64,000 nucleotides of DNA from Doris montereyensis (Eukaryota; Mollusca; Gastropoda; Nudibranchia; Dorididae): contig JAXRKP010001308.1 in the NCBI GenBank assembly GCA_037039925.1, positions 48,501-112,500 of the forward strand. Reading direction: 5' to 3'. Positions 46,646-59,069 of this stretch are shown one piece after another. A program made the position numbers and the translations under genes. The notes beneath the pieces are model-generated. The model saw nothing but the letters and a program-made list of their open reading frames with translations, had not been told where the DNA came from and ran no database searches. Numbering within the stretch: the first letter of the stretch is position 1; every line of letters begins with the position of its first letter.

Positions 46646-47270
46646 ATATAACTGTATTGATCTCATATGAGACAATTGACTAGGTCATGTGATAAAAGTT
46701 TACAAAACTACAAACAAATGTCTTTTAACCATTAAAATATTAACTAGAATGTGTACATAAAGGGGAGTGAGGGGCGGGAGTGGGAACATGGAAACATTCA
46801 CTCGATCGTAGACAGTTGTACTGTCACGTTACAAACAAAATTCACATTCAAGCATTCTATCTAATACAACATGGAAATGAACATTATGTATATGAGTGTA
46901 GGTGGATAGGAGGAACATTGTCATCGTCTGTGCTCAGTTTACAACAGTCTTATTCCATAGGGAATAAATGAATTTTTGCATATGTCTTTCTTTGTTCTTT
47001 TAAAATCTATTGCTTCTTTCTGATAATCTAAATTCTTGGTGCAATAGATGTGCTGATCTTCTATAATAGATTAAACTCTCCTAACTACATGTATCGACTT
47101 TTCAACAAGTTCAACAAAGGATGGCAATTTGTGTTTCATTGTATTGAATGAATGACTTTTTACTACACCTATCAATGTTTTAAATTCAATTTTGATTGAG
47201 ATTTGTTTCATAGCAAATAATTCCAAAAGTATTAATACCAATACTTTCAATTATGGATGAGTAAAACGTT
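46646..47270. other. AT-rich spacer, nothing recognised
   Basis: Short open frames only, without conserved motifs. Confidence 0.5.
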
Positions 47271-47274
47271 TTCA

Positions 47275-48785
47275 TAATGTTGCCACTGGTATAATTCGAC
47301 TGCATGGTGTGACACAATGTTGCCACTGGTATAATTAATGTTGCCACTGGTATAATTCGACTATATGGTGTGACCTGGTATAATGTTGCCACTGGTATAA
47401 TTCGACTGTATGGTGTGACCTCATAATGTTGTCACTGGTATAATTCGACTGTATGGTGTGACCTCATAATGTTGTCACTGGTATAATTCGACTGTATGGT
47501 GTGACCTCATAATGTTGCCACTGGTATAATTCGACTGCATGGTGTGACCTCTTAATGTTGTCACTGGTATAATTTGACTGTATGGTGTGACCTCATAATG
47601 TTGCCATTGGTATAATTCGACTGTATGGTGTGACCTCATAATGTTGCCACTGGTATAATTCGACTGTATGGTGTGACCTCATAATGTTGCCACTGGTATA
47701 ATTCTATATGGTGTGACTGTATGGTGTGACCTCATAATGTTGCCACTGGTCACTGGTATAATTTGTATGGTGTGACCTCATAATCACTGGTATAATAATT
47801 GTGACCTCATAATGTTGCCTCGACTGTATGGTGTGACCTCATAATGTTGCCACTGGTATAATTCGACTGTATGGTGTGACCTCATAATGTTGTCACTGGT
47901 ATAATTGGACTGCATGGTGTGACCTCATAATGTTGTCACTGGTATAATTCGACTGTATGGTGTGACCTCATAATGTTGCCACTGGTATAATTCGACTGTA
48001 TGGTGTGACCTCATAATGTTGCCACTGGTATAATTGATTGACTATATGGTGTGACCTCATAATGTTGCCACTGGTATAATTCGACTATATGGTGTGACCT
48101 CATAATGTTGCCACTGGTATAATTCGGACTGTATGGTGTGACCTCATAATGTTGCCACTGGTATAATTCGACTGTATGGTGTGACCTCATAATGTTGCCA
48201 CTGGTATAATTCGACTGACCTCATATGGTGACTATATGGTGTGACCTCATAATGTTGCCACTGGTATAATTCGACTGTATGGTGTGACCTCATAATGTTG
48301 CCACTGGTATAATTCGACTGTATGGTGTGACCTCATAATGTTGCCACTGGTATAATTCGACTGTATGGTGTGACCTCATAATGTTGCCACTGGTATAATT
48401 CGACTGTATGGTGTGACCTCATAATGTTGCCACTGGTATAATTCGACTGTATGGTGTGACCTCATAATGTTGTCACTGGTATAATAATTCGATGTTGCCA
48501 CTGGTATAATTCGATATATGGTGTGACCTCATAATGTTGCCACTGGTATAATTCGACTATATGGTGTGACCTCATAATGTTGCCACTGGTATAATTCGAC
48601 TGTATGGTGTGACCTCATAATGTTGCCACTGGTATAATTCGACTGTATGGTGTGACCTCATAATGTTGCCACTGGTATAATTCGACTATATGGTGTGACC
48701 TCATAATGTTGCCACTGGTATAATTCGACTGTATGGTGTGACCTCATAATGTTGCCACTGGTATAATTCGACTGTATGGTGTGAC
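47275..48785. repeat. 43-bp minisatellite
   Basis: About 35 units with ttgccactggtataattcga and ctgtatggtgtgacctcata. A few internally deleted units lie near 47,700-47,830 and 48,480. Confidence 0.96.
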
Positions 48786-49148
48786 CCTCGATGACACAAA
48801 GAAATAACCTTTTTTTTTTTTAACAGTTTTTAAATATAAAAGAAATAGCCGAGTAATAACTCAAAGGAATCAACGAATAATTGTGATGTCCAAGGAAATG
48901 TTATAGAGTCAAGATTGTCGCGTTTCCGGCCCATCATTCCTAAGCTCATGTGACGCTTACTGATATATTATTATCACATCTGTAAACACTAACAAGTACA
49001 ATTGTTCCTACACTGCAGTTACGGCCAATAGAGCCAGAGCGTATCCCGGTTTTTATAGCTTTTAGCAGAACAAGTGACAAAAATCACCTCCTGGCAAAGA
49101 CGATAGTCTGCCGCATTCTTTTACTCCCAATGTGTATGTGCTTGTACC
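48786..49148. other. Spacer, nothing recognised
   Basis: Mixed composition with a T-run at 48,811. No coding or repeat signal. Confidence 0.45.
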
Positions 49149-49322
49149 CATTTCAAACTGGAGGGTGGGAGGCTGGGTAAAGGGGGGAGGGTGAGATAAC
49201 GCGCGCTAAGTGTCTTTTCCGAAGGGCACAACGTCCGCCGACCTAGCTTTGCTAGAATTCGACCCCGGGACCTCATGATCTCCAGTCCGGCAGCCTAACA
49301 ATTGGCCACCAACGTCACCTGC
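49149..49322 (-). mobile_element. SINE-E (tRNA-derived, single copy seen)
   Basis: On minus: a box A-like tggtggccaattgttaggc, then box B-like cccggggtcgaattc, and a body ggcggacgttgtgcccttcg and ttagcgcgcgttatctcacc. It lies directly beside the 59-bp array. Confidence 0.6.
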
Positions 49323-49324
49323 AA

Positions 49325-50290
49325 ACCAGTGTCGTAGAGATTGCCAGCTCACACATTTACGGTCCAGCTACAACACCTCTTGTATGTGTGTGTAGAGATT
49401 GCCAGCTCATACCTTTACGGTCCAGCTACAACACCTCTTGTATGTGTATGTAGAGATTGCCAGCTCATACCTTTACGGTTCAGCTACAACACCTCTTGTA
49501 TGTGTGTGTAGATATTGCCAGCTCACACATACAACACATGTATGTGTGTGTAGAGATTACGGTCCAGCTACAACACCTCATGTATGTGTGTGTAGAGATT
49601 ACCAGCTGACACCATAACTGTCCAGCTACTACATCTCATGTATGTATGTGTAGAGATTACCAGCTGACAACATTACTGTCCAGCTACTACATCTCATGTA
49701 TGTGTAGAGATTACCAGCTGACACCATAACTGTCCAGCTGCTACATCTCATGTATGTATGTGTAGAGATTACCAGCTGACAACATTACTGTCCAGCTACT
49801 ACATCTCATGTATGTGTGTGTAGAGATTACCAGCGCACACCATTACTACAGTTCAGCTACAACACATCATGTATGTATGTAGAGATTACCAGCTCACACC
49901 ATTACTACAGTTCAGCTACAACACCGCATGTATGTATGTAGAGATTACCAGCTCACACCATTACTACAGTTCAGCTACAACACATCATGTATGTATGTAG
50001 AGATTACCAGCTCACACCATTACTACAGTTCAGCTACAACACATCATGTATGTATGTAGAGATTACCAGCTCACACCATTACTACAGTTCAGCTACAACA
50101 CCGCATGTGTGTATGTAGAGATTACCAGCTCACACCATTACTACAGTTCAGCTACAACACCGCATGTATGTGTGTGTAGAGATTACCAGTTCACAACATT
50201 ACAGTCCAGCTACAACACCTTGTATATGTGTGTAGAGATTACCAGTTCACAACATTACCGCTACAACATCTCATGCATGTGTGTGCTACA
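49325..50290. repeat. ~59-bp minisatellite resembling a SINE-B head
   Basis: About 17 units with gagattaccagctcacacca, ttactacagttcagctacaa and cacctcatgtatgtgtgt. The first unit is preceded by aaccagtgtcgt, exactly as in the antisense head of SINE-B at 53,508 (gaaccagtgtcgtcgtgatt, accagctcacaaca). Confidence 0.93.
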
Positions 50291-50714
50291 GTCTACCTAT
50301 CAGTTGTTATAGTTATTTATGTGTTTAGGTCTATCTATTTATAGATCTTCCTAAGAAAAATTTAACGATCCATCTACGCATCTGTTCCATAATTCGTAGC
50401 CAAAACTGCTTCAAGTTTTACGTAGCTCAGATGTCGGATTGACATCATTGCCTATGCTCTGTGTTTCTGGTAGTGTAGTCAATGCCAATTGTCAACGAAT
50501 TCTTGCGCATGGTAGTATAGGTAGTCAAAGACAATTGTTATATTGTATATATGACGTACATAATATATACATATCAACTTGGTCATTTTGTTTTACTTCT
50601 TTTACAATCTTGTTTTTGGAGTATGATTTTCAATATGTTTATCATTAATTCATCTCATTTGGTATTTACCAATGACTTTCCATGCATGGCTCCACTGTGC
50701 ACGATCGTACGTGC
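50291..50714. other. AT-rich spacer, nothing recognised
   Basis: No conserved frame or repeat seen. Confidence 0.5.
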
Positions 50715-52120
50715 ATAGCTACTGGTTAAAGGTAAGCGATACTGGTCAAAGTGGGCGCTACTGGTAAAGAGAAGAGCTAATGGTTAAAAGGAAGAGCTAC
50801 TGGTTAAAAGCAAACGCTACTGGTAAATTCAAGAGCTAATGGTTAAATGGTAGAGCTAATGATTAAAGAGAAGAGCTAATGGTTAAAGAGAGGCGCTACT
50901 GGTAAATTCAAGAGCTAATGGTTAAAGGCAAGCACTACTGGTAAATTAAAGAGGGAGTGGTTAAATGGAAGAGCTAATAATTAAAGAGAAGAGCGAATGG
51001 TTAAAGGAGCCGCTATTGGTAAAAGGATGAGCTAAATGTTAAAGGGGTTGCTACTGGTTAAAGGCAAGCGTTACTTACTGGATAAAGCTAAATGGAAGCG
51101 CTACTGGTTAAAGTCAAGCGCTATTAGTAAAGGGAAGAGGTAAAGGTTAAAGGGAAGCGCTACTGATAAAGGAAGGGCTAAAGGTTAATGGGAAGCGCTA
51201 CTGGTAAAGGGAAGAGCTAATGGTTAAAGGGAAGGGCTACTGATAAAGGGAAGAGCTATAGGTTAAAGACAAGCGCTACTGGTAAAGGGAAGAGCTAAAG
51301 GTTAAAGGAAGGGCTACTGATAAAGGGAAGAGCTATAGGTTAAAGACAAGCGCTACTGGTAAAGGGAAAGCTAAAGGTTAGATACTGATAAAGGAAGAGT
51401 TAAAGGAAGCGCTACTGGTAAAAGTAAGAGATAAAGGTTAAAGAAGCTACTGGTAGGGAAGAGCTAAAGGGAAGCGCTACTGGTAAAGGGAAGAGCTAAA
51501 GGTTAAAGGGAAGCGCTACGGGTAAAGGGAAGAGCTAATGGTTAAAGACAAGCGCTACTGGTAAAGGGAAGAGCTAATGGTTAAAAGGAAGGGTTATTGG
51601 TAAAAGTCAAGTGCTGTTGTTAACGGAAAGAGCTAAAAGTAAAAGGAAAGCGCTACTGGTTAAAAGGGAGAGCTATTGGTAACGGGAAGAGCTAAAGGTT
51701 AAAAGGAAGGGCTACTGGTTAAAGGGAAGAGCTAAAGGTTAAAAGGAAGGGCTACTGGTTAAAGGGAATAGCTAAAGGTTATAGGGAAGCGCTACTGGTT
51801 AAAGGGAAGAGCTGAAGGTTAAAGGAAGCGCTACTGGTTAAAGGAATAGCTAAAGGATATAGGGAAGCGCTACTGGTTAAAGACAAGAGCTGAATGTTAT
51901 AGGGAAGCGCTACTGGTTAAAGGGAAGAGCTAAAGGTTAAAGGAAGAGCTAAAGGTTAAAGGGAAGCGCTACTGGTTAAAGTCAAGCGCTACTGGTTAAA
52001 GGGAAGAGCTAAAGGTTAAAGGAAAGCACTACTAGTTAAAGGTAAGAGCTAAAGGTTAAAAGGAAGCGCTTAAGGTTAAAGGGAAGAGCTAAATGTTAAA
52101 GGGAAGCATTGCTGGTTAAA
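50715..52120. repeat. 20-bp minisatellite
   Basis: Units such as agagctaatggttaaaggga alternate with gcgctactggttaaagggaa, giving a 40-bp dimer in places. One or two units reappear at 52,301-52,318 beyond the SINE-D insertion. Confidence 0.93.
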
Positions 52121-52300
52121 GGGAGTGTAGTTAGCTCGGTTGGTAGCACACTTTCTTTTCATGGCGAGGCAATGGGTGCCGATGCAGTGGTCGCGGGTTC
52201 GATCCCCATGGCGGTCAGGATTTTTGTCTGTCTAATCCTTGTATTTGTCTTGTCTTATTTTTCTACGGGGCTTTCGTATTTAACTTGTGTCATTACTTTC
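52121..52300 (+). mobile_element. SINE-D (tRNA-derived) inserted in the 20-bp array
   Basis: Box A tagctcggttgg at 52,132 and box B ggttcgatccc at 52,196 form a clear pol III promoter, followed by a non-tRNA body. The array motif ctggttaaaggga stands on both sides, consistent with a target duplication but not proof, since the array supplies it anyway. The anticodon arm is not tRNA-like, so it is not a functional tRNA. Confidence 0.75.
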
Positions 52301-52339
52301 ACTGGTTAAAGGGAAGCAACTTAATAAAACACTACTGGC

Positions 52340-52894
52340 ATTGACATAAAGATTGTGCGTTTTTTCTCTTGTCTTTCTTCCTTTCCTTATCAGCTCCCAT
52401 TCTACCTACGGTGTATGTGTTTTAGATGCCCGAAATGATTTTTTCTCCAGGCTGCCCTGTCCTGACATTTTCTGTTTCCTTCCGTGAAAATTAAATTTCT
52501 TTTCTTTAATGCCTCTTTTATATCTTCTTTCCCACTTTCTCCGAGGTCTGTCTTTTGGTCTTTTACCTTGAGTTTTAACACTGTATACTGATTTAGCTAT
52601 TCTATTGTCATTCATTTTGTTAACATGCCCAAACCATCTCAGTTGATTCATTTCTATCTTAGTTTTTATGCTATCTGCTTTGGTTTGATCTCTTATTGTT
52701 GTGTTTCTGATTTTGTCTCTTTTAGTTTTCCCTACTACTCTTCTTAGATATTTCATTTCGGCTGCCTGCACTCTATTGTATTCTCTACTGTCTAAGGTCC
52801 AGGTTTCACTGCCATAGGAAGTTTCTCTTGTAATTATGCTTATCTCGTCAACTTGGTGAGACTGAATTAGTTTGTCATAACTATTGGTTAACAT
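52340..52894 (-). mobile_element. Non-LTR retrotransposon, C-terminal reverse-transcriptase fragment
   Basis: A 162-codon minus frame reads SYGSETWTLDSREYNRVQAA, then MKYLRRVVGKTKRDKIRN, RWFGHVNKMNDNR and RPKDRPRRKWERR. These are typical of the thumb and tail of RTE-like RT proteins (YGSETW, L-R-W-F-G-H-V). It is 5'-truncated, as is usual for LINEs. It may belong to the same clade as the 9,680-11,510 element, which lacks this part. Confidence 0.85.
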
Positions 52895-53280
52895 TTATTG
52901 TCTCAATGAAGAAAATAAATGATTTGGCGGAAAAGAAATTGTTGGAGGTAGAATATTGTGAAAGATACAAAAAAAAACCGCTGAATTCTTACCCCATGTT
53001 TTTTGTTGTTTGATTTTTAAAACTTTTGTTGCGGTTTTTTCGGGGGTAGAGGAGGGGAGGCGGGGGGGGGGGGGGGTTCTTAATGTCCCCAAATTCGGGT
53101 GCCGTATACTTTTTATAAAGAAGATATCCTTTAAAAAAAAAAAAAACGATGAAAGCTTTGTTGCGAAAAGATTGACAAAATTACACAAAGAACCTAGTGC
53201 AGATAACGAAAGCATGTAAACAAACAAAAAAGAAGAAAAAGATGGCTTTATAGTCCGTATCCCCTGCAGAAATGTGAGAT
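52895..53280. other. Spacer with homopolymer runs
   Basis: Holds a run of about 14 G at 53,063 and A-rich runs at 52,968 and 53,134. No gene seen. Confidence 0.5.
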
Positions 53281-53284
53281 CACA

Positions 53285-53590
53285 GACTGTACATTATTTA
53301 TCCCCGGCAGGCCATTTCATTCAAAGCCCTTCTCAACTTCTGGGGGAGCATAAAGTATACATAAGGCTTTCGTACTAACACTCTGACAAGATTTTTCTCC
53401 TACCTATAGCTGAGTCAAATGAGGAAAGAAGAGTGAAGTACTTTTACTAAGAGTACAACGCTGTGAGAGAGAAAAAACCCCCACCTGTGCCAGCCGTGGG
53501 GTTTGAACCAGTGTCGTCGTGATTACCAGCTCACAACACTACGGTTTACGGTTGAGTTACACCACTTCTATGTGAAGTGTGTGTACCGTG
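53285..53590 (-). mobile_element. SINE-B copy 2
   Basis: On minus: head with gtggtgtaactcaaccg, box B ggttcaaaccccacgg, then ggctggcacaggtggggg, gcgttgtactcttag and atcttgtcagagtgttag, matching 14,505-14,765. Confidence 0.82.
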
Positions 53591-53859
53591 TGTACGAGAT
53601 GATTTCTTCTAACCACCGACTACGACATGGAAAATATTTAAAGTTTACTCAGATAGAAATGCGAATTAAGAAGGTTCTCATGTATGCTCATCTAGCACAT
53701 TATATTTATCTAATTATGCTCTAAGCATATTTTCTACGGCCAATGCAATAGGGTGTGATTTAATACTTTCAGCTATTGTTGCAAATCCGAAACCGATAAT
53801 TTTAGGAGGAATTTCAACAGGTTCTAGATTTCTAGGTATGACTTACTTACTGACTTACC

Positions 53860-54915
53860 GCCCTGTAACTGCTATAGTCGCAGTCTCGGCAGTTCTCTTT
53901 ATCTCTGACATGATGAATTTCCACATCCTTCGATCGATTGTGTGCGACGTTTGAAAGATTGTTCTCGTCTGCTTTCGATCGAAGATAATATATAAGTTCA
54001 CGGTCGTCCTCTGTGAGTCTGAATTTAGCGTATCCGGTAGATTTGTTACATGCCTTCCCTGGGTGTTTTCATTTTGTACTTTAGAAATAGAACGACATCG
54101 CTTTGTTTGCGAGTATTTGGGGGGGGGGGCCTCTGCGTAATATGTGGCCAAATAAACTCCTTCAAGCTTTCTGGATTAGTAGCGATATTGTCTTTCTTTG
54201 CAATTGATATACAGTGATTCGTTTGATAGTTTTACAGGATAATATCGTATTCTAGTTGTTTCATGTGAAGAGTATCTAACTTTTGTTCTTCTGTTTCATG
54301 TTAAAGCCCATATTCCGCCATCATAGAGGACATATTTTACTATAGAATTGTATAATTTCAATTTTCTTGCAATTTTTACCTTGTCGTCTCTGATCCAAAT
54401 GTTCATCATTTTATTCAAAGCAATTTTTTATTCGTGTTTTTTGTTGTTGTTATCAATGTCTTCTTTATTGCTTATGAGAGATCCTACCCTTTTAGTGAAT
54501 CTCCAGTTCGAATCCGTTTTTGTCAAAGCAGCGCGTTCTGTTTTGTCAGAGTTTATTAAGAGATTGTGTTTTCACAATCTATATTGAACATCGATCACAT
54601 CAACATACTCAAAGCGTACAAAGTCAACATCGTCATCATACAAGATTTATGTTGGCAATTGATTTCCCTATCATGTCATTTGTGATATTGTGAGTTTGCC
54701 GTACTCCTTTTCAGTGCGTGCCCAAGATAGATTATGAAAAGCACAGGACTCGAGCTGGCTTCCTGTGGACTTCCGGTGCTGCTGGTGAAAGCCCTTCTGT
54801 TGCCCCACCCACCTTTATGTTGATTTTGATTTTGCTGGGGAGGAATCTTATAATTGGAATGTCGTCGTCCTCTAAGAGGCCCGATAAGATGTTGAGGAGA
54901 GCTCCTCTTTATACT
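53860..54915 (-). mobile_element. Non-LTR retrotransposon reverse-transcriptase fragment, decayed
   Basis: On minus, pieces in different frames give FGTV and GGATEGLSP upstream, then a DDVDF context at about 54,630 corresponding to the RT catalytic Y-x-DD box, then LINSDKTERAAL, TKRVGSLIS, KLKLYNSIVKYVLYDGG, and a tail ending RMWKFIMSEIKRTAE. The order fits the palm, thumb and C-terminus of a LINE. Several stops and shifts make it non-functional. Its left-end tail resembles the fragment at 24,590. Confidence 0.75.
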
Positions 54916-54959
54916 GTACCGAACGTTGGTGGTGTGTCTAGTCTTCTGGTGTTCACTTC

Positions 54960-56260
54960 TAGATTGGATGTGTTTGTCTTTGACGGATATCTATGTGATG
55001 TTTGTCTTTGACGGATATCCATGTGATGATTGTCTTTGACGGATATCCATGTGATGTTTGTCTTTGACGGATATCCATGTGATGATTGTCTTTGACGGAT
55101 ATCCATGTGTTTGTCTTTGACGGATATCCATGCGTTTGTCTTTGACAGGATATCCATGTGATGATTGTCTTTGACGGATATCCATGTGATGTTTGTCTTT
55201 GACGGATATCCATGTGATGATTATCTTTGACGGATATCCATGTGATGATTGTCTATGACGGATATCCATGTGATGATTGTCTTTGACGGATATCCATGTG
55301 TTTGTCTTTGACGGATATCCATGTGATGATTGTCTTTGACGGATATCCATGTGATGATTGTCTTTGACGGATATCCATGTGATGTTTGTCTTTGACGGAT
55401 ATCCATGTGATGATTGTCTTTGACGGATATCCATGTGATGATTGTCTATGACGGATATCCATGTGATGATTGTCTTTGACGGATATCCATGTGATGATTG
55501 TCTATGACGGATATCCATGTGATGATTATCTTTGACGGATATCCATATGATGATTGTCTTTGACGGATATCCATGTGATGATTGTCTTTGACGGATATCC
55601 ATGTGTTTGTCTTTGACGGATATCCATGTGTTTGTCTTTGACGGATATCCATGTGTTTGTCTTTGACGGATATCCATGTGTTTGTCGTTGACGGACATCC
55701 ATGTGATGATTGTCTTTGACGGATATCCATGTCTTTGACGGATATCCATGTGTGTCTTTGACGGATATCCATGTGTTTGTCTTTGACGGATATCCATGTG
55801 TTTGTCTTTGACGGATATCCATGCGTTTGTCTTTGACGGATATCCATGTGTGTGTCTTTGACGGATATCCATGCGTTTGTCTTTGACGGATATCCATGCG
55901 TTTGTCTTTGACGGATATCCATGTGTGTGTCTTTGACGGATATCCATGCGTTTGTCTTTGACGGATATCCATGTGTGTGTCTTTGACTGATATCCATGTG
56001 TTTGTCTTTGACGGATATCCATGCGTTTGTCTTTGACGGATATCGATGTGATTGTCTTTGACGGATATCGATGTGATTGTCTTTGACGGATATCCATGTG
56101 TTTGTCTTTGACGAATATCCATGTGTTTGTCTTTGACGAATATCCATGTGTTTGTCTTTGACGGATATCCATGTGTTTGTCTTTGACGGATATCCATGTG
56201 TTTGTCTTTGACGGATATCCATGTGTTTGTCTTTGACAGATATCCATGTTTTTGTCCAGA
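54960..56260. repeat. 25-28-bp minisatellite with palindromic core
   Basis: Units of tttgacggatatccatgtg plus either atgattgtc or tttgtc. The core ggatatcc is a perfect palindrome. The long minus frames reading MDIRQRQTHGYPSKT come from the repeat. Confidence 0.95.
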
Positions 56261-56570
56261 CAACATATGCAGTAGTGCCTAGCTCTAGTCTAAACCCACT
56301 TTGGCTCAGGAAGATGTCATTTTTTCACCTTAGCACGAATTCTACTCAGTACTATCAGTTTTAGGTATTGTAGCAAAACAAATTGAATATGATATTGCCA
56401 TCAAAACATTTCAGTGATTATCAAAATTTCAGATGAAGGGTTACAAAGAGTCTTCAAACAGGTTACATCTCAAGCAGCTAAATAAGTAGCGTCCGAAACA
56501 CTCACAGACATTGGTTACAGAACTTGTTAAAAATGTTCTTGATAAAATTATTCTGCCAATGAAAAACGTT
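56261..56570. other. AT-rich spacer, nothing recognised
   Basis: No coding or mobile-element signal. Confidence 0.45.
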
Positions 56571-56571
56571 A

Positions 56572-56768
56572 AAGGTGATCTCAGAAATCCAAGGATATGT
56601 CAAATGTCAAAGTTGCTGCATGATGAGACTAGGTGTCGACCCACTTACCTGGACAAGGAGGGAAGCGGAAAACCTCGAGAGAATATTTCAACCTGTCGTG
56701 GCTTGAACCCACGACCTTTTTTGGTTGAGATGCCGACACCTTGCCTCTGGACTACTGAGCCCTCTCAT
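56572..56768 (-). mobile_element. SINE-A copy 10 (head and part of body)
   Basis: The minus head (cagtagtccagaggcaagg, cgtgggttcaagcc) and body are present. The 3' part is shortened to a ctgagatcacct remnant. Confidence 0.8.
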
Positions 56769-56774
56769 CGATGA

Positions 56775-56935
56775 CATAGTAAAGGGACGTAAGTCCTATT
56801 CTCGGGGTTGAGCGTAGGTTAATCAGGAGCGAAATCCTGGTTTATCTAGGTATACTGCACACAATTGTGATTCTTGTAGTTTGTCATTAATTTTTACGCC
56901 GCCTTTACTTTCGCCGAGTCTGAACAGGACTGGCT
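56775..56935 (-). mobile_element. SINE-C copy 1 (partial)
   Basis: The right end, in antisense, reads acgccgcctttactttcgcc followed by gagtctgaacagg, the complement of the SINE-C body at 62,050-62,080. It leads without a break into the 26-bp array. Confidence 0.55.
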
Positions 56936-58622
56936 ACTATCGAGTCTGAACAGGCCTGGCTACCACCGTGTCTGAACAGGCCTGTCTACTACCGAGTCTG
57001 AACAGGCCTGGCTAATCTGAACAGGCCTGGCTACTACCGAGTCTGAACAGGCCTGGCTACTACCGAGTTTGAACAGGCCTGGCTACCACCGTGTCTGAAC
57101 AGGCCTGTCTACTACCGAGTCTGAACAGGCCTGGCTACTACCGAGTCTAAACAGGCCTGGCTACCACCGAGTCTGAACAGGCCTGCCTACCACCGAATCT
57201 GAACACACCTGGCTACCACCGAGTCTGAACAGGCTGGCTACCACCGAGTCTGAACAGGCCTGGCTACCACCGAGTCTAAACAGGCATGGCTAGTACCGAC
57301 TATGAACAGGCCTGGCTACCACCGAGTTTGAACAGGCCTGGCTACTACCGAGTCTGAACAGGCGTGGCTACTACCGTGTCTGAACAGGCCTGGCTACTAC
57401 CGAGTCTGAACAGGCCTGGCTACTACCGAGTCTGAACAGGCCTGGCTAGTACCGACTATGAACAGGCCTGGCTACTACCGAGTCTGAACAGGCCTGGCTA
57501 CCACCGAGTCTGAACAGGCCTGGCTACCACCGAGTCTGAACAGGCCTGTCTACCACCGAGTCTGAAGAGGCATGGCTAGAACCGAGTCTGAACAGGCCTG
57601 GCTACTACCGAGTCTGAACAGGCCTGTCTACTACCGAGTCTGAACAGGCCTGCCTACCACCGAGTCTGAACACACCTGGCTACCACAGGAACAGGCTGGC
57701 TACCACCGAGTCTGAACAGGCCTGGCTACCACCGAGTCTAAACAGGCATGGCTAGTACCGACTCTGAACAGGCCTGGCTACCACCGAGTTTGAACAGGCC
57801 TGGCTACTACCGAGTCTGAACAGGCGTGGCTACTACCGTGTCTGAACAGGCCTGGCTACTACCGAGTCTGAACAGGCCTGGCTACTACCGAGTCTGAACA
57901 GGCCTGGCTAGTACCGACTATGAACAGGCCTGGCTACTACCGAGTCTGAACAGGCCTGGCTACTACCGAGTCTGAACAGGCCTGGCTACCACCGAGTCTG
58001 AACAGGCCTGGCTACTACCGAGTATGAACATGCCTGTCTACCACCGAGTCGGAACACGCCTGGCTACCACCGAGTCTGAACAGGCCTGGCTACTACCGAG
58101 TCTGAACAGGCCTGTCTACTACCGAGTCTGAACAGGCCTGGCTACCACCGAGTCTGAACAGGCTTGTCTACTACCGAGTATGAACATGCCTGTCTACCAC
58201 CGAGTCGGAACACGCCTGGCTACCACCGAGTCTGAACAGGCCTGGCTACTACCGAGTATGAACAGGCCTGGCTACTACCGAGTCTGAACAGGCCTGTCTA
58301 CTACCGAGTCTGAACAGGCCTGGCTACTACCGAGTCTGAACAGGCCTGTCTACTACGAGTCGAACAGACCGAGTATGCAGGCCTGTCTACTACCGAGACT
58401 GAGCAGGCCTGTCTACTACCGAGCCTGAACAGGCCTGTCTACTACCGAGTCTAAACAGACCTGTCTACTACCGAGTCTGAACAGGCCTGACTACTACCGA
58501 GTCTGAACAGGCCTGGCTACTACCGAGTCTGAACAGGCCTGTCTACTACCGAGTCTGAACAGGCCTGTCTACTACCGAGTCTGAACAGGCTGGCTACCAC
58601 CGAGTATGAACAGGCCTGGTTA
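56930..58622. repeat. 26-bp minisatellite, apparently SINE-C derived
   Basis: About 64 units of gagtctgaacaggcctggct plus actacc. The core caggcctg is a palindrome. The first unit is continuous with SINE-C sequence. Longer blocks (57,190-57,440 and 57,660-57,930) are near-identical, showing block duplication. Confidence 0.95.
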
Positions 58623-58748
58623 CCCATTTCGCTGCTGGGTCATAGATCATGCCAATACAATTTAATGTGACGCAATCATTGAACATAGCAATCTTCAACG
58701 TTTGTTCGTTATATTGTCTCAAGCCAAATAGCATTCAAGTGGTGACTG

Positions 58749-58965
<217 letters not shown>

Positions 58966-59069
58966 TGTGGCTTGCAATTTGTCAGTCTACGTTTTAATGT
59001 CGGGGAAAGAACACGTCTTTGTCCACAGTATATCATTTTGTAATGGGTTCCTAATCCTATCATCTCAAA

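Noticed and set aside
52121..52220. Functional tRNA gene
   Set aside because: Boxes A and B are good, but no acceptor stem or anticodon arm folds, and a SINE body follows.
54991..56266. 418-codon minus frame reading MDIRQRQTHGYPSKT
   Set aside because: It is a product of the 25-28-bp minisatellite. Several overlapping frames give the same peptide.
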